Virus record (IMG/VR): IMGVR_UViG_3300030117_000278 | Location: 1-22,861 of that record | Source: a virus | Length of the DNA: 22,861 nt | Strand: one strand, 5' to 3' | Part shown: positions 1-6,907 of the stretch, piece after piece | Layout: each line of letters starts with the position of its first letter | How positions within the stretch are numbered: the stretch's first letter is position 1 | Notes under the pieces: model-generated | Seen by the model: only the letters and a program-made list of their open reading frames with translations | Databases searched by the model: none | Told to the model about the DNA's origin: nothing | Position numbers and translations under genes: made by a program

Positions 1-467
1 GGTCTATCTTTGTACTGACAAATTAGATCAGCTGAACCTGCCCAACGATCATCATAGGCTAAACTTACTTCAGTTCCGTAAACTTCTGATAAATCTTGTA
101 AATTATCTACAATGGTATGTGCCATCATTCTTGGTAAGTGTCCGTCTTTTCTTAAATTTAAATAACCTACTCCATTCATATATTGTTCTAAAACATAGTG
201 CATTTCTGTTCCGCGAGTAGCAGCTTGGTTCGTGATTCGTGCAGCCTCTTTATGACCCACACGATTTCTCCAAGACGCTAAAGCTTGTTTTTTTTCTTCT
301 GATTGAGTGGCGGACAAAATAGCAGTAACACTAGGCACTTTTTTCTCGTCCACATTGTAGGTTCGTGGCCCGTCATTGTCGTTACGAGAGTATTGTTTAT
401 ATTGGTATGAATTATTTTTTTTAAATCCAGTTATTGTAAAGCTACTCTGGTTTTTTATTAGCTTCAT
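1..467 (-). CDS. PD-(D/E)XK exonuclease, N-terminal part (cut by left edge)
   Basis: About 155 residues are visible and the reading frame is still open at base 1, so the C-terminus lies outside the window. The sequence resembles the RecB/Cas4-like PD-(D/E)XK nucleases of marine podophages, which process phage or host DNA during replication and recombination. Visible marks are VPSVTAILSAT (residues 44-54), the helix motif RGTEMH (85-90) followed by a conserved Glu (LEQY), GTEVSL (131-136), and AGSADLI (143-149), whose Asp147 would be the first metal-binding acid. The E-x-K half of the active site is beyond the edge. I chose the ATG at 467 because AAGGTG lies five bases upstream. It overlaps the sugar dehydrogenase gene by 26 bases, and no later ATG precedes the conserved VPSVT segment. 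The family call is by motif only; the substrate is unknown. Confidence 0.75.
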   Translation of the reverse strand, partial: MKLIKNQSSFTITGFKKNNSYQYKQYSRNDNDGPRTYNVDEKKVPSVTAILSATQSEEKKQALASWRNRVGHKEAARITNQAATRGTEMHYVLEQYMNGVGYLNLRKDGHLPRMMAHTIVDNLQDLSEVYGTEVSLAYDDRWAGSADLICQYKDR

Positions 468-1206
468 CACGCACCTTGTTATTATATTCTATTACTTCTT
501 TTATTATGCTTAAATTTAACCCGTAATACAAAGCAGAGTATGTTATTGCTTCAGCATCTTTAGGTAAACAATGTCCATCAAAACCACGTTCTTTTGTTAC
601 CTGACTGTGGCTTTGTCCTATTCTACGATCTAAAACTATACCCTTTCTCACATTATTAAAATCAATACCAGACACATTACAAAAATCATACACTTGATTG
701 AAAAATGCAACTTTTGTGGCTAGGTAAGCGTTTTTAAAATATTTAATTGCTATAAGTTCTTTTGGATCGGCTTCAATTATTTGTGGACAGCTAGGAAAAA
801 CTTTCTTAAATAAATTTACCCAGAAAGTTGTTTCTTTGCCGCCTATCATTATATATTCTTGTTGACGAAGATCTTCTAAAGCTTTTTCAGCTCTCAAAAA
901 TTCTGGAGAAAAACAAATGTTTTTATCAAATCTTGATTGTATGTAATTCCAACCTTCTAAAGATATGGTGCTTTTGATTAAAATAGGTACATCAGGACAA
1001 TCTTGTAGTACTTCTTTAACATGTATTATATTACATGCGCCTTCTATACCGCTTGGTGTAGGCACGCATACAATAATAGCATCGACATTTTGACTAATTT
1101 TTCTGTCATAATGTTTTGGATCTATTATCTCTGTCTCGTGATAGTTTTGTAAAATGGCAGCATAGGCTCTTCCTACGAAACCATAACCAGCAATGGCTAT
1201 TCTCAT
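442..1206 (-). CDS. UDP-glucose/GDP-mannose 6-dehydrogenase family, short phage form
   Basis: This is an NAD-dependent nucleotide-sugar dehydrogenase of 254 residues. Enzymes of this family oxidise the C6 hydroxyl of UDP-glucose, GDP-mannose or similar sugars to a uronic acid. The Rossmann motif GYGFVG is at residues 7-12, CVPTP at 47-51, SPEFLRA at 100-106, and the Lys/Asn helix IKYFKNAYLATK at 154-165. The catalytic motif GHCLPKD is at 211-217, with Cys213, Lys216 and Asp217, so the active site looks intact. Cellular members are usually near 400 residues. Here the NAD-binding and central domains are present but the C-terminal UDP-binding domain is missing. The gene starts in a TAATG junction with the coiled-coil gene upstream and overlaps the exonuclease gene at its end. 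It may supply a sugar precursor for the two glycosyltransferases at 12050-13751. Exact substrate cannot be told from sequence. Confidence 0.85.
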   Translation of the reverse strand: MRIAIAGYGFVGRAYAAILQNYHETEIIDPKHYDRKISQNVDAIIVCVPTPSGIEGACNIIHVKEVLQDCPDVPILIKSTISLEGWNYIQSRFDKNICFSPEFLRAEKALEDLRQQEYIMIGGKETTFWVNLFKKVFPSCPQIIEADPKELIAIKYFKNAYLATKVAFFNQVYDFCNVSGIDFNNVRKGIVLDRRIGQSHSQVTKERGFDGHCLPKDAEAITYSALYYGLNLSIIKEVIEYNNKVRDEANKKPE

Positions 1207-1559
1207 TATTGTCCTAGTGGATTATCGTCCTTAAGTATTTCGTAAACTTTAGCTAATTCTCTTTCCATCCAACCAGCTAGTTTATCTTCCATATCTTTCA
1301 TTTCTGCATCTAATTTTTCAATACCTTCGTACAATTCTGTGGTAGATTTGTTATTGAACTGAACTCGTTCCTCAACTGCAACCAACCTTTCCTGTAACTG
1401 AGAAGTATCTGTTGCCACAAAATTTTTAACGGCTGCTTCGGTATGTTCCACTCTCGTAGCTAAATTGGCGACCCAATAGACTGTTGAACCTATCGGTACT
1501 ATCGCCCCCAAAACTAGACTCAAAAGTAATCCCGATGAGATCGTAAGAGTTTTGTTCAT
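1206..1559 (-). CDS. Small membrane-anchored coiled-coil protein (spanin- or holin-like)
   Basis: This 117-residue protein has one hydrophobic segment at about residues 8-32 (LLLSLVLGAIVPIG...VYWVANLA). A long charged, heptad-like coiled coil follows to the C-terminus (QLQERLVAVEERV, ELYEGIEKLDAEMKDMEDKL). The layout of N-terminal anchor plus periplasmic or cytosolic coil is that of phage inner-membrane spanins, but it is not diagnostic. The start at 1559 is backed by an AGGAG site eight bases upstream, even though this lies inside the preceding gene. The overlap with that gene is 134 bases in a different frame. The stop overlaps the ATG of the dehydrogenase by one base (TAATG). The 75-aa protein at 3373-3600 has the same layout. 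Role in lysis is inference. Confidence 0.7.
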   Translation of the reverse strand: MNKTLTISSGLLLSLVLGAIVPIGSTVYWVANLATRVEHTEAAVKNFVATDTSQLQERLVAVEERVQFNNKSTTELYEGIEKLDAEMKDMEDKLAGWMERELAKVYEILKDDNPLGQ

Positions 1560-2955
1560 AAATCATCTCCTGTTGTATGGACAACGTTTCTGTTATTTTA
1601 ATCGTATCTTGCATAACTTGCAAATATACCGCCGGCAGCAATATTTGACCTAAAGAGTCAACACTAATTACACTAGATTTAGTTTCGCTTTTATTTGTTT
1701 TAGCCACAGTTTTAACTTTTGGCTTAGGTTTTTCGTTTTTAACGGTGGATTTTTTAGAGTCATTTTTCTTTTTAGATTTATCGTTTTTAGATTTACTTTT
1801 TTTGACGACTTTACTTTCATCACTTTTGATTTCGGTTTTGTCACTGTTTGATAGCTCGCTTGTTGCATCGCTTTCACTCTCTGTTGCTGTCTCTTCTGGC
1901 TCATTATTATTCTCCCCGTCGTTTATCTCAGCAAGATCTTCTTCCATATTTATTTCTTTTAATTCTTCAGGCTGCTCTAACTCTATTTCTGCATCAACCT
2001 CAATGTCAACGACTTCAGGAATTTCAATTTCAACTATCTCTTGAATCTCCTCTACCTCATTTATAGAAGTTAAATTTTCGACATTTGGTAAGTCAACACT
2101 TGCAATGGGTGCAACACTAACTTCAATTACAGGCATTTCTATCTCAACAGGCATATCAATAACCACCTCAGGAACAACGACTTGAATTGGTGATATTTCA
2201 AGGGTAGGTTGATCTAAAATAATATCGTTAGTTACTGACATATCTAAACTCAAACCTTCGATAAGAGTTTCTTCAATTACGACAATAGGTTCTATAATAG
2301 CTTCAACTACAGGTTCAACCACTACAGGTTCAACCACTACAGGTTCAACCACTACAGGAGCCACATACTCCTCTATAGTCATAGATAAACTTAAATTATC
2401 AATAATAGGACCCCACCAATTACTAGAATTACCTGTGTCATTACCTGTAATAGTTAAATTTAATGAGGTATCATCTGTGTTAAAATCACCTGTTACATCT
2501 TTAGTAAAAGAATAACTCTCCCATCCATCTTCATAAGGCACAGCTATAGTTTCTGAAAGCACCTCTGCTGTTGATTCAGTTGATAGTGTAATGGTTGATA
2601 CCACTGTGTCATCTGCACCCGCAGTACACCATTGACCTCCTGTATTACCACAACCAATAGAGTCAAAATTCATGTTAATTTCTTTTATTAAATGATTTTC
2701 AGATACACCTGATATGTCCACATCTTGACTAATATTACCACCTTGATATCTAAATCTTACGCTCTTAGACGCAGAACCAGAGTAAGTCATTGGGTCTCTT
2801 TTAACCTTGTTTTGGTTGTTATCTGATAATTCCCAACCACTGGTATCAGTGGTAAAATTTGGGTTATTCAGTAGGTTGTCCGTAGTCGTTGACTCGGCGT
2901 GGCTTACTGATATTGATGCGGATGCCAGGAGCATCCAAAAGATTACCTTCTTCAT
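1426..2955 (-). CDS. Secreted multidomain protein: carbohydrate-binding-like head, PVVVE repeats, Lys/Ser-rich tail
   Basis: I do not recognise this 509-residue protein as a named family. A Sec signal peptide is clear (MKKVIFWMLLASASISVSHA, cleavage after residue 20). Residues about 27-192 look like a jelly-roll carbohydrate-binding module: NLLNNPNF...SGW at the front, GPIIDNLSLSM at the end, and a Cys pair in GCGNTGGQWC. Residues 201-215 are three perfect PVVVE copies, followed by a long Val/Pro/Glu/Ile-rich stretch of beta character. Then come an acidic segment and a Lys/Ser/Asn-rich basic segment (about 375-425). The last 44 residues are encoded in DNA shared with the next gene. The start overlaps the preceding gene by 92 bases and is supported by the signal peptide. 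Export to the periplasm is well supported; function is unknown. Options are an envelope-active lysis accessory, a secreted adhesin, or a superinfection-blocking protein. Confidence 0.75.
   Translation of the reverse strand: MKKVIFWMLLASASISVSHAESTTTDNLLNNPNFTTDTSGWELSDNNQNKVKRDPMTYSGSASKSVRFRYQGGNISQDVDISGVSENHLIKEINMNFDSIGCGNTGGQWCTAGADDTVVSTITLSTESTAEVLSETIAVPYEDGWESYSFTKDVTGDFNTDDTSLNLTITGNDTGNSSNWWGPIIDNLSLSMTIEEYVAPVVVEPVVVEPVVVEPVVEAIIEPIVVIEETLIEGLSLDMSVTNDIILDQPTLEISPIQVVVPEVVIDMPVEIEMPVIEVSVAPIASVDLPNVENLTSINEVEEIQEIVEIEIPEVVDIEVDAEIELEQPEELKEINMEEDLAEINDGENNNEPEETATESESDATSELSNSDKTEIKSDESKVVKKSKSKNDKSKKKNDSKKSTVKNEKPKPKVKTVAKTNKSETKSSVISVDSLGQILLPAVYLQVMQDTIKITETLSIQQEMIYEQNSYDLIGITFESSFGGDSTDRFNSLLGRQFSYESGTYRSSR
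1567..1571 (-). promoter_or_regulatory. Ribosome binding site AGGAG for the coiled-coil gene at 1206-1559
   Basis: On the minus strand AGGAG sits seven to eight bases before the ATG at 1559. It lies inside the coding sequence of the 509-aa secreted protein and fixes the start of the downstream gene, showing that the 134-base overlap is a true out-of-frame gene overlap rather than a misplaced start. Confidence 0.6.
2311..2355 (-). repeat. Three perfect 15-bp tandem repeats encoding PVVVE
   Basis: On the plus strand the unit aggttcaaccactac occurs three times without a mismatch, at 2311, 2326 and 2341, and the start of a fourth copy follows. On the coding strand each copy gives five residues, PVVVE, so changes in copy number would keep the reading frame. 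Degenerate copies flank the array (PVVEAIIEPIV). It is a coding minisatellite likely to vary by strand slippage. Confidence 0.9.
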
Positions 2956-3376
2956 CTAGTTTTACCATCCCTCTTTCGATGTAAAGTTTTTTTGCTTCCT
3001 CTCCTATTTTACCATCAATAGGACACGGACTATTAGAGTCCCACATTGCCTGCCAGACTCGTGGGTCTTGACACAAAATAGCAGTGGCACTTACGCGTAA
3101 TCCAAGTTGAGCCATGGCCCTAGAAAGCTTGATGCGCTCACACGTCTTATCAACGACATGTATACCAGCTGAAGCATTGAATAAACTCGTGCCCAAAGCA
3201 CCCGATCTTACGACCACACACACATCGCTGCCTCCACCTATGGAAACAGATGGCGATATGGCAGATGCTGGTGGTTGATCTTTGTAATAAATATTACTAT
3301 CCGCAGCAAAACTATCTGTAACATATAATAACAACCAAGCTGTAAATAATATTAAAAATGCTGTTGTCCATTTCAC
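2864..3376 (-). CDS. Exported four-cysteine protein of unknown function
   Basis: This protein has 170 residues. A hydrophobic signal peptide or anchor covers residues 1-24 (WTTAFLILFTAWLLLYV...SFA), with likely cleavage before ADS. The mature part holds four cysteines: Cys53 (DVCVVV), Cys79 (KTCERIKLSRAMAQLG), Cys102 (ILCQDPRVWQAM) and Cys118 (SPCPIDGKIG). They could form two disulfides in the periplasm. The CQDPRVW and CPIDGKIGE segments read like a conserved phage family that I have a sense of from marine phages, but I cannot name a function. It starts in a 4-base ATGA overlap with the 75-aa membrane protein and shares its last 92 bases with the 509-aa secreted protein. The context suggests an envelope or lysis role; this is inference. 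Confidence 0.75.
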   Translation of the reverse strand: MKWTTAFLILFTAWLLLYVTDSFAADSNIYYKDQPPASAISPSVSIGGGSDVCVVVRSGALGTSLFNASAGIHVVDKTCERIKLSRAMAQLGLRVSATAILCQDPRVWQAMWDSNSPCPIDGKIGEEAKKLYIERGMVKLDEEGNLLDAPGIRINISKPRRVNDYGQPTE

Positions 3377-3600
3377 TTCATTTTCTCCAGAATAGTATCA
3401 AGTTTATTAGAGTTTTTATTTACTTGATCTTTAATGTATCTAACTTCTACTTCCATTACCTGAACCTTATCTACTTTAGCTTTAATAAGTTCTTGTTCTT
3501 TTTTTAAATCATTTATTGTTGCGGTCGATGTACCCCAAGCTATGCCTATTAAAACAAAAGGTGAAATAATATAAATTATGTTTTTAGCTTCTATCTGCAT
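3373..3600 (-). CDS. Small membrane-anchored coiled-coil protein (holin/spanin-like)
   Basis: This 75-residue protein has one membrane segment at about residues 8-24 (IIYIISPFVLIGIAWGT) and then a coiled coil with heptad spacing of Ile/Leu/Val (DLKKEQELIKAKVDKVQVMEVEVRYIKDQV). Size and layout fit small phage membrane proteins next to ejection genes; in T7 the holin 17.5 and the spanin 18.5 sit just downstream of gp16 and gp17. The start is in a TAATG junction with the 1101-aa gene, and the end overlaps the next gene by four bases. With one membrane segment it would be a class III-type holin or an inner-membrane spanin, but the sequence does not decide. Confidence 0.7.
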   Translation of the reverse strand: MQIEAKNIIYIISPFVLIGIAWGTSTATINDLKKEQELIKAKVDKVQVMEVEVRYIKDQVNKNSNKLDTILEKMK

Positions 3601-6600
3601 TAACCTGTCCCACCTGTTTGTTTGTTTTTAGCAATCATTGCCCCTAATGGATCATTAGGAAAAATATTTTCGTACTGTATTTGATTTTGTTGTTGTGGCA
3701 TTGCCTGAGCCATTTGCGGTTCTGTTTGTGCTTCTGCTTGTGCGACAGGTTCCTCTTGCACATCAGTTGGCGGAATTGCGACTCCATCCATTTCTGCAGC
3801 TTTAACAGTTTCTTGTTCAAGTTGCGTGCGATTCGCATATGTTCTTTCAATGCCATCATCTATACCAGTAAAATAACTGTCTAAAGCTAATTTATCCTCT
3901 GGGCTAGCATTTTCAAATGCAACAGTTTTAGGCATAAAACTTTCTCTATATTTAGGATTTATATCTTTAGGAGTAAAATTACTCGTGTCTGGAATAGAAG
4001 CTGGTCCGTTTAAAAGATACTCTATGACCTGTTCTTCAGTAATTTCAGGTACAAATTTACCGTCAAATGCAGTAGGGTCTTCCTCTGATATTTGATTTAT
4101 CAATCTTACGAATGACCTACTCCTTTCAGGAGTAGGAAGGCCAAATAATCTACCGCCAAAAAATTTGTCCATGTTTCTAGCTTCTTTAATTCTTTCAACT
4201 GGCGACATAACATTTAGTAAATGTCTTGCAAATCTAGGACTCATGCCCGCCAAACCTATACCAATGCCTGCCCCTAACAGGGCAGCACCTGTTAACACAC
4301 CAGCTGATACCGTTCCACCTAGTAAAAAGCCACCTACACCTCCACCTGTAATTATACCTACTCCACCAAGTTGTAGACGTCTTGATAAGAAGCTACTGAT
4401 GTCACCATAAGCCACTTCTGCTTGTGCTTGCAAGATTCTCATAACGCCATCAAAGTCTTTAAAATGTCTTTTACCTTTAAGACCACCACCAAACATTTCA
4501 ATAAATCTTTGTTCCTTTCCTGGTATATTATAGCCAATAGAATCAGCAAAATTATTGTAATTAAATGTACCAGTTCTTATAGCGGCAATATCTTTTTTAA
4601 GTAAATCTTCAGTAGCCTCAAGACCAGCTCTTGCAAAAGTTTCACCAGGTTTTAAGGATCTTTTCAAACCCACGCCAAATTTTTGAGTTGCAGCTATGTT
4701 GGGTAAATGACTATCTAAAAAATCATCGTCAAAAACTTTTTTAGTAATCTTTAATCTATTTGCATCAATCACTCCTTGAAGATTCATATTTTGCTTTTTA
4801 AGTGATTTGTATGCCGCTCTACTTATGTTTTCAAATGAATTATAATAAGCATCTGTAAAAACCCTGCCTATTAAGGCTTTGTACAAACTAGTACCAACTT
4901 TCCCTGTTCTTTCAAGAGCAGCTTTGATATCAGCAGGTTTGTAAGTCTTACCATTTTTAACTATTGTTTGATTATTTGCTAAAGCTTTCGCCATGTCTGG
5001 AAATTGTTTTTGAGCTTCTCTTTCTAAAAGCCCTACTCCTTTACCTATGCCGACTTCTGATTCCTTTCCTGTGGCATTTAACAAAAATTTTAATTCGGCG
5101 ACTTGTTCAGAAGTGCCATCTCTAAATACTAAATTACTTATGCGCCCAAATAATTTGCTCAAGGGTTCCTTTTCAGCTCCGATTTTACCCGCTAAGCTTG
5201 CCTTAGTTAAAAGTTTATCGTCATATAAACGCAAAGCATCTGTCAATTCTGTTTTCCCTGTCATGGCGCTGGCAATAGAGGAAAAAAATTCATTAGCACC
5301 GTATAGAGCATCTGCATATTCTTTAACATCGTCTTGTATTTTCATTAAATATTTTTGTGCAGCGTCCTGACCCTCTTCAGACAAAAGTCTGGAATATTCA
5401 CTCTTAATAACTTCATTGGCTTCCAAAAATTCTTTAGCAAAGTTTTTACCACCAATATTAGCTAAATCACGTTCCATGGCCATTCTTAAAGGAGTCATAT
5501 AATCTAAAATTGCTGCGTTTGGATTTATTTCAGAAATTTCACCAAAAGCTTTATTTAAACTTTCTTGTAAACCTAAGTATTGTTTGGGTGAGATGTGTGT
5601 TAGTGGTTCAAATTGTTCTTTACCAGCCATTCTGGCAAGATTTTGAATCTGACTTTCTAATTCACTTGTTGGGGTAGGCAATTGGTTGTCTAAGCTCATA
5701 GATTTTACCTTATCGACATAACCTCTTACTACTTTATTAAGTTCCTTGACAGGTATTACTCTTGGATCCGACATAATATCCGCTCTTCTTAATAGTTGTC
5801 CATACAAAGCATCTGTGGTTCTAGCCACTTCATCGTGATTTGCTTTAATGGTTGCATAAATCTCATTACCAAAAAGATGTGTGTGAAAAATTGGCCCAAA
5901 ACTTTTAGTGAACATCATATTCATTCTTTTAGCAGTCTCTTCTTGCCTTTTAAATCTCTCCCTTTTAATAAAACTTTGTATTAAAGGTAGCTGACCTAAA
6001 ACTCTTGGGAAACCTGTAATTAAACTAGAGAAAAATCCACCACCTGCTGTTTTTGATGCTTCAATTACAGTTAATGGAATACTTTTTTCACTTGCTACAG
6101 TAACAGCTGCTTTAATTTCTTCTCTGTTTCTACCACCTAATCCGAAAGCTTTTCCTAAAACACGTTTACCAACTTTACTGACTATAGGTGTTAATGCTGA
6201 CCCAATTGTGTTGTAAAGCAAAGCATTTTTCATCTCAAACATAACAGCAGTTGTTGCCTTTTCTAATGGATCCATCTTTGCGTATTCATTACTAGATATC
6301 TCTGCAAGATCAAACATTGCGGCTTTTTTCAAACCCTCACGATATTGTTGTATTTCAAAAGTAGCAGCTCCTCCACCCGCACCTAAAGTGCCCCCAGCAA
6401 TAGATTTTAATTCAGTTCTTCCAGCTTGACTTCTAACAAATTTCTGTCCAGCATCAGCAGATTTTGTAAAAAAATCAGCAGTTCTTCCAAATAATCTTCT
6501 TACTCCTTTAAATCTTTTACCTAAAGTTTTTTCTGTAATTAAACTCATAAATTTACCCATCTTACTTTGCGTAAACCTAAAATTATCTGCCTCTTTAGCC

Positions 6601-6905
6601 TTTCTCGCCGCAAACATAAGTTTCTTTCTATCCAAAATATAAGGAACCATACTGCCTGTGAGATCACCAGCAATTACATAACCAAAGTTGCTTTTACCAC
6701 CAGGATTTGCTTTTTCTAAAGCGTCTTGTTTAATATTTTCTCTTGCAGTTTCACGTTCTTCAAACATTTCATTTACATTATTGTAACCTGTTAATGCCCC
6801 TTTTTTAAAAAGAGCATCCATTATTTTTAACTGCTGGTTTCCTAAATTAGCAGGATTAAGCGCTTTGCTATCAATTAAATTTTGTAGTTCTTCTAAACTT
6901 TCCAT
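3600..6905 (-). CDS. Large internal virion / DNA-ejection protein (T7 gp16-position)
   Basis: This 1101-residue protein is the largest in the window and the last of three large consecutive genes. It is mostly helical and charged (about 20-830). A glycine-rich hydrophobic stretch lies at about residues 845-885 (GGVGIITGGGVGGFLLGG and on to GAGIGIGLAGM) and could cross a membrane as a hairpin. The C-terminal 100 residues are Gln/Glu/Pro-rich and look disordered. No lysozyme or lytic transglycosylase motif is visible, unlike T7 gp16. Length, position after two other large structural genes, and the membrane-active segment suggest an ejection protein that enters the host envelope with the DNA. It starts three bases after the stop of the 897-aa gene, with AAGGG upstream of the ATG. 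Exact family not recognised. Confidence 0.7.
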   Translation of the reverse strand: MESLEELQNLIDSKALNPANLGNQQLKIMDALFKKGALTGYNNVNEMFEERETARENIKQDALEKANPGGKSNFGYVIAGDLTGSMVPYILDRKKLMFAARKAKEADNFRFTQSKMGKFMSLITEKTLGKRFKGVRRLFGRTADFFTKSADAGQKFVRSQAGRTELKSIAGGTLGAGGGAATFEIQQYREGLKKAAMFDLAEISSNEYAKMDPLEKATTAVMFEMKNALLYNTIGSALTPIVSKVGKRVLGKAFGLGGRNREEIKAAVTVASEKSIPLTVIEASKTAGGGFFSSLITGFPRVLGQLPLIQSFIKRERFKRQEETAKRMNMMFTKSFGPIFHTHLFGNEIYATIKANHDEVARTTDALYGQLLRRADIMSDPRVIPVKELNKVVRGYVDKVKSMSLDNQLPTPTSELESQIQNLARMAGKEQFEPLTHISPKQYLGLQESLNKAFGEISEINPNAAILDYMTPLRMAMERDLANIGGKNFAKEFLEANEVIKSEYSRLLSEEGQDAAQKYLMKIQDDVKEYADALYGANEFFSSIASAMTGKTELTDALRLYDDKLLTKASLAGKIGAEKEPLSKLFGRISNLVFRDGTSEQVAELKFLLNATGKESEVGIGKGVGLLEREAQKQFPDMAKALANNQTIVKNGKTYKPADIKAALERTGKVGTSLYKALIGRVFTDAYYNSFENISRAAYKSLKKQNMNLQGVIDANRLKITKKVFDDDFLDSHLPNIAATQKFGVGLKRSLKPGETFARAGLEATEDLLKKDIAAIRTGTFNYNNFADSIGYNIPGKEQRFIEMFGGGLKGKRHFKDFDGVMRILQAQAEVAYGDISSFLSRRLQLGGVGIITGGGVGGFLLGGTVSAGVLTGAALLGAGIGIGLAGMSPRFARHLLNVMSPVERIKEARNMDKFFGGRLFGLPTPERSRSFVRLINQISEEDPTAFDGKFVPEITEEQVIEYLLNGPASIPDTSNFTPKDINPKYRESFMPKTVAFENASPEDKLALDSYFTGIDDGIERTYANRTQLEQETVKAAEMDGVAIPPTDVQEEPVAQAEAQTEPQMAQAMPQQQNQIQYENIFPNDPLGAMIAKNKQTGGTG

Positions 6906-6907
6906 AA

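Noticed and set aside
1668-1904. A 78-aa minus-strand basic protein in another frame
   Set aside because: It lies wholly inside the Lys/Ser-rich part of the 509-aa gene; the Lys-rich composition comes from the A-rich coding strand. No ribosome site seen.
2311-2355. CRISPR-like array
   Set aside because: The repeats are 15 bases, directly adjacent without spacers, and encode PVVVE in frame.
3644-3859. A 71-aa minus-strand frame
   Set aside because: A shadow of the Gln-rich C-terminus of the 1101-aa gene.
3600-6905. Lytic transglycosylase domain in the large ejection-type protein, as in T7 gp16
   Set aside because: I searched by eye for the catalytic Glu with its Ser/Phe context and the usual following motifs and found none.
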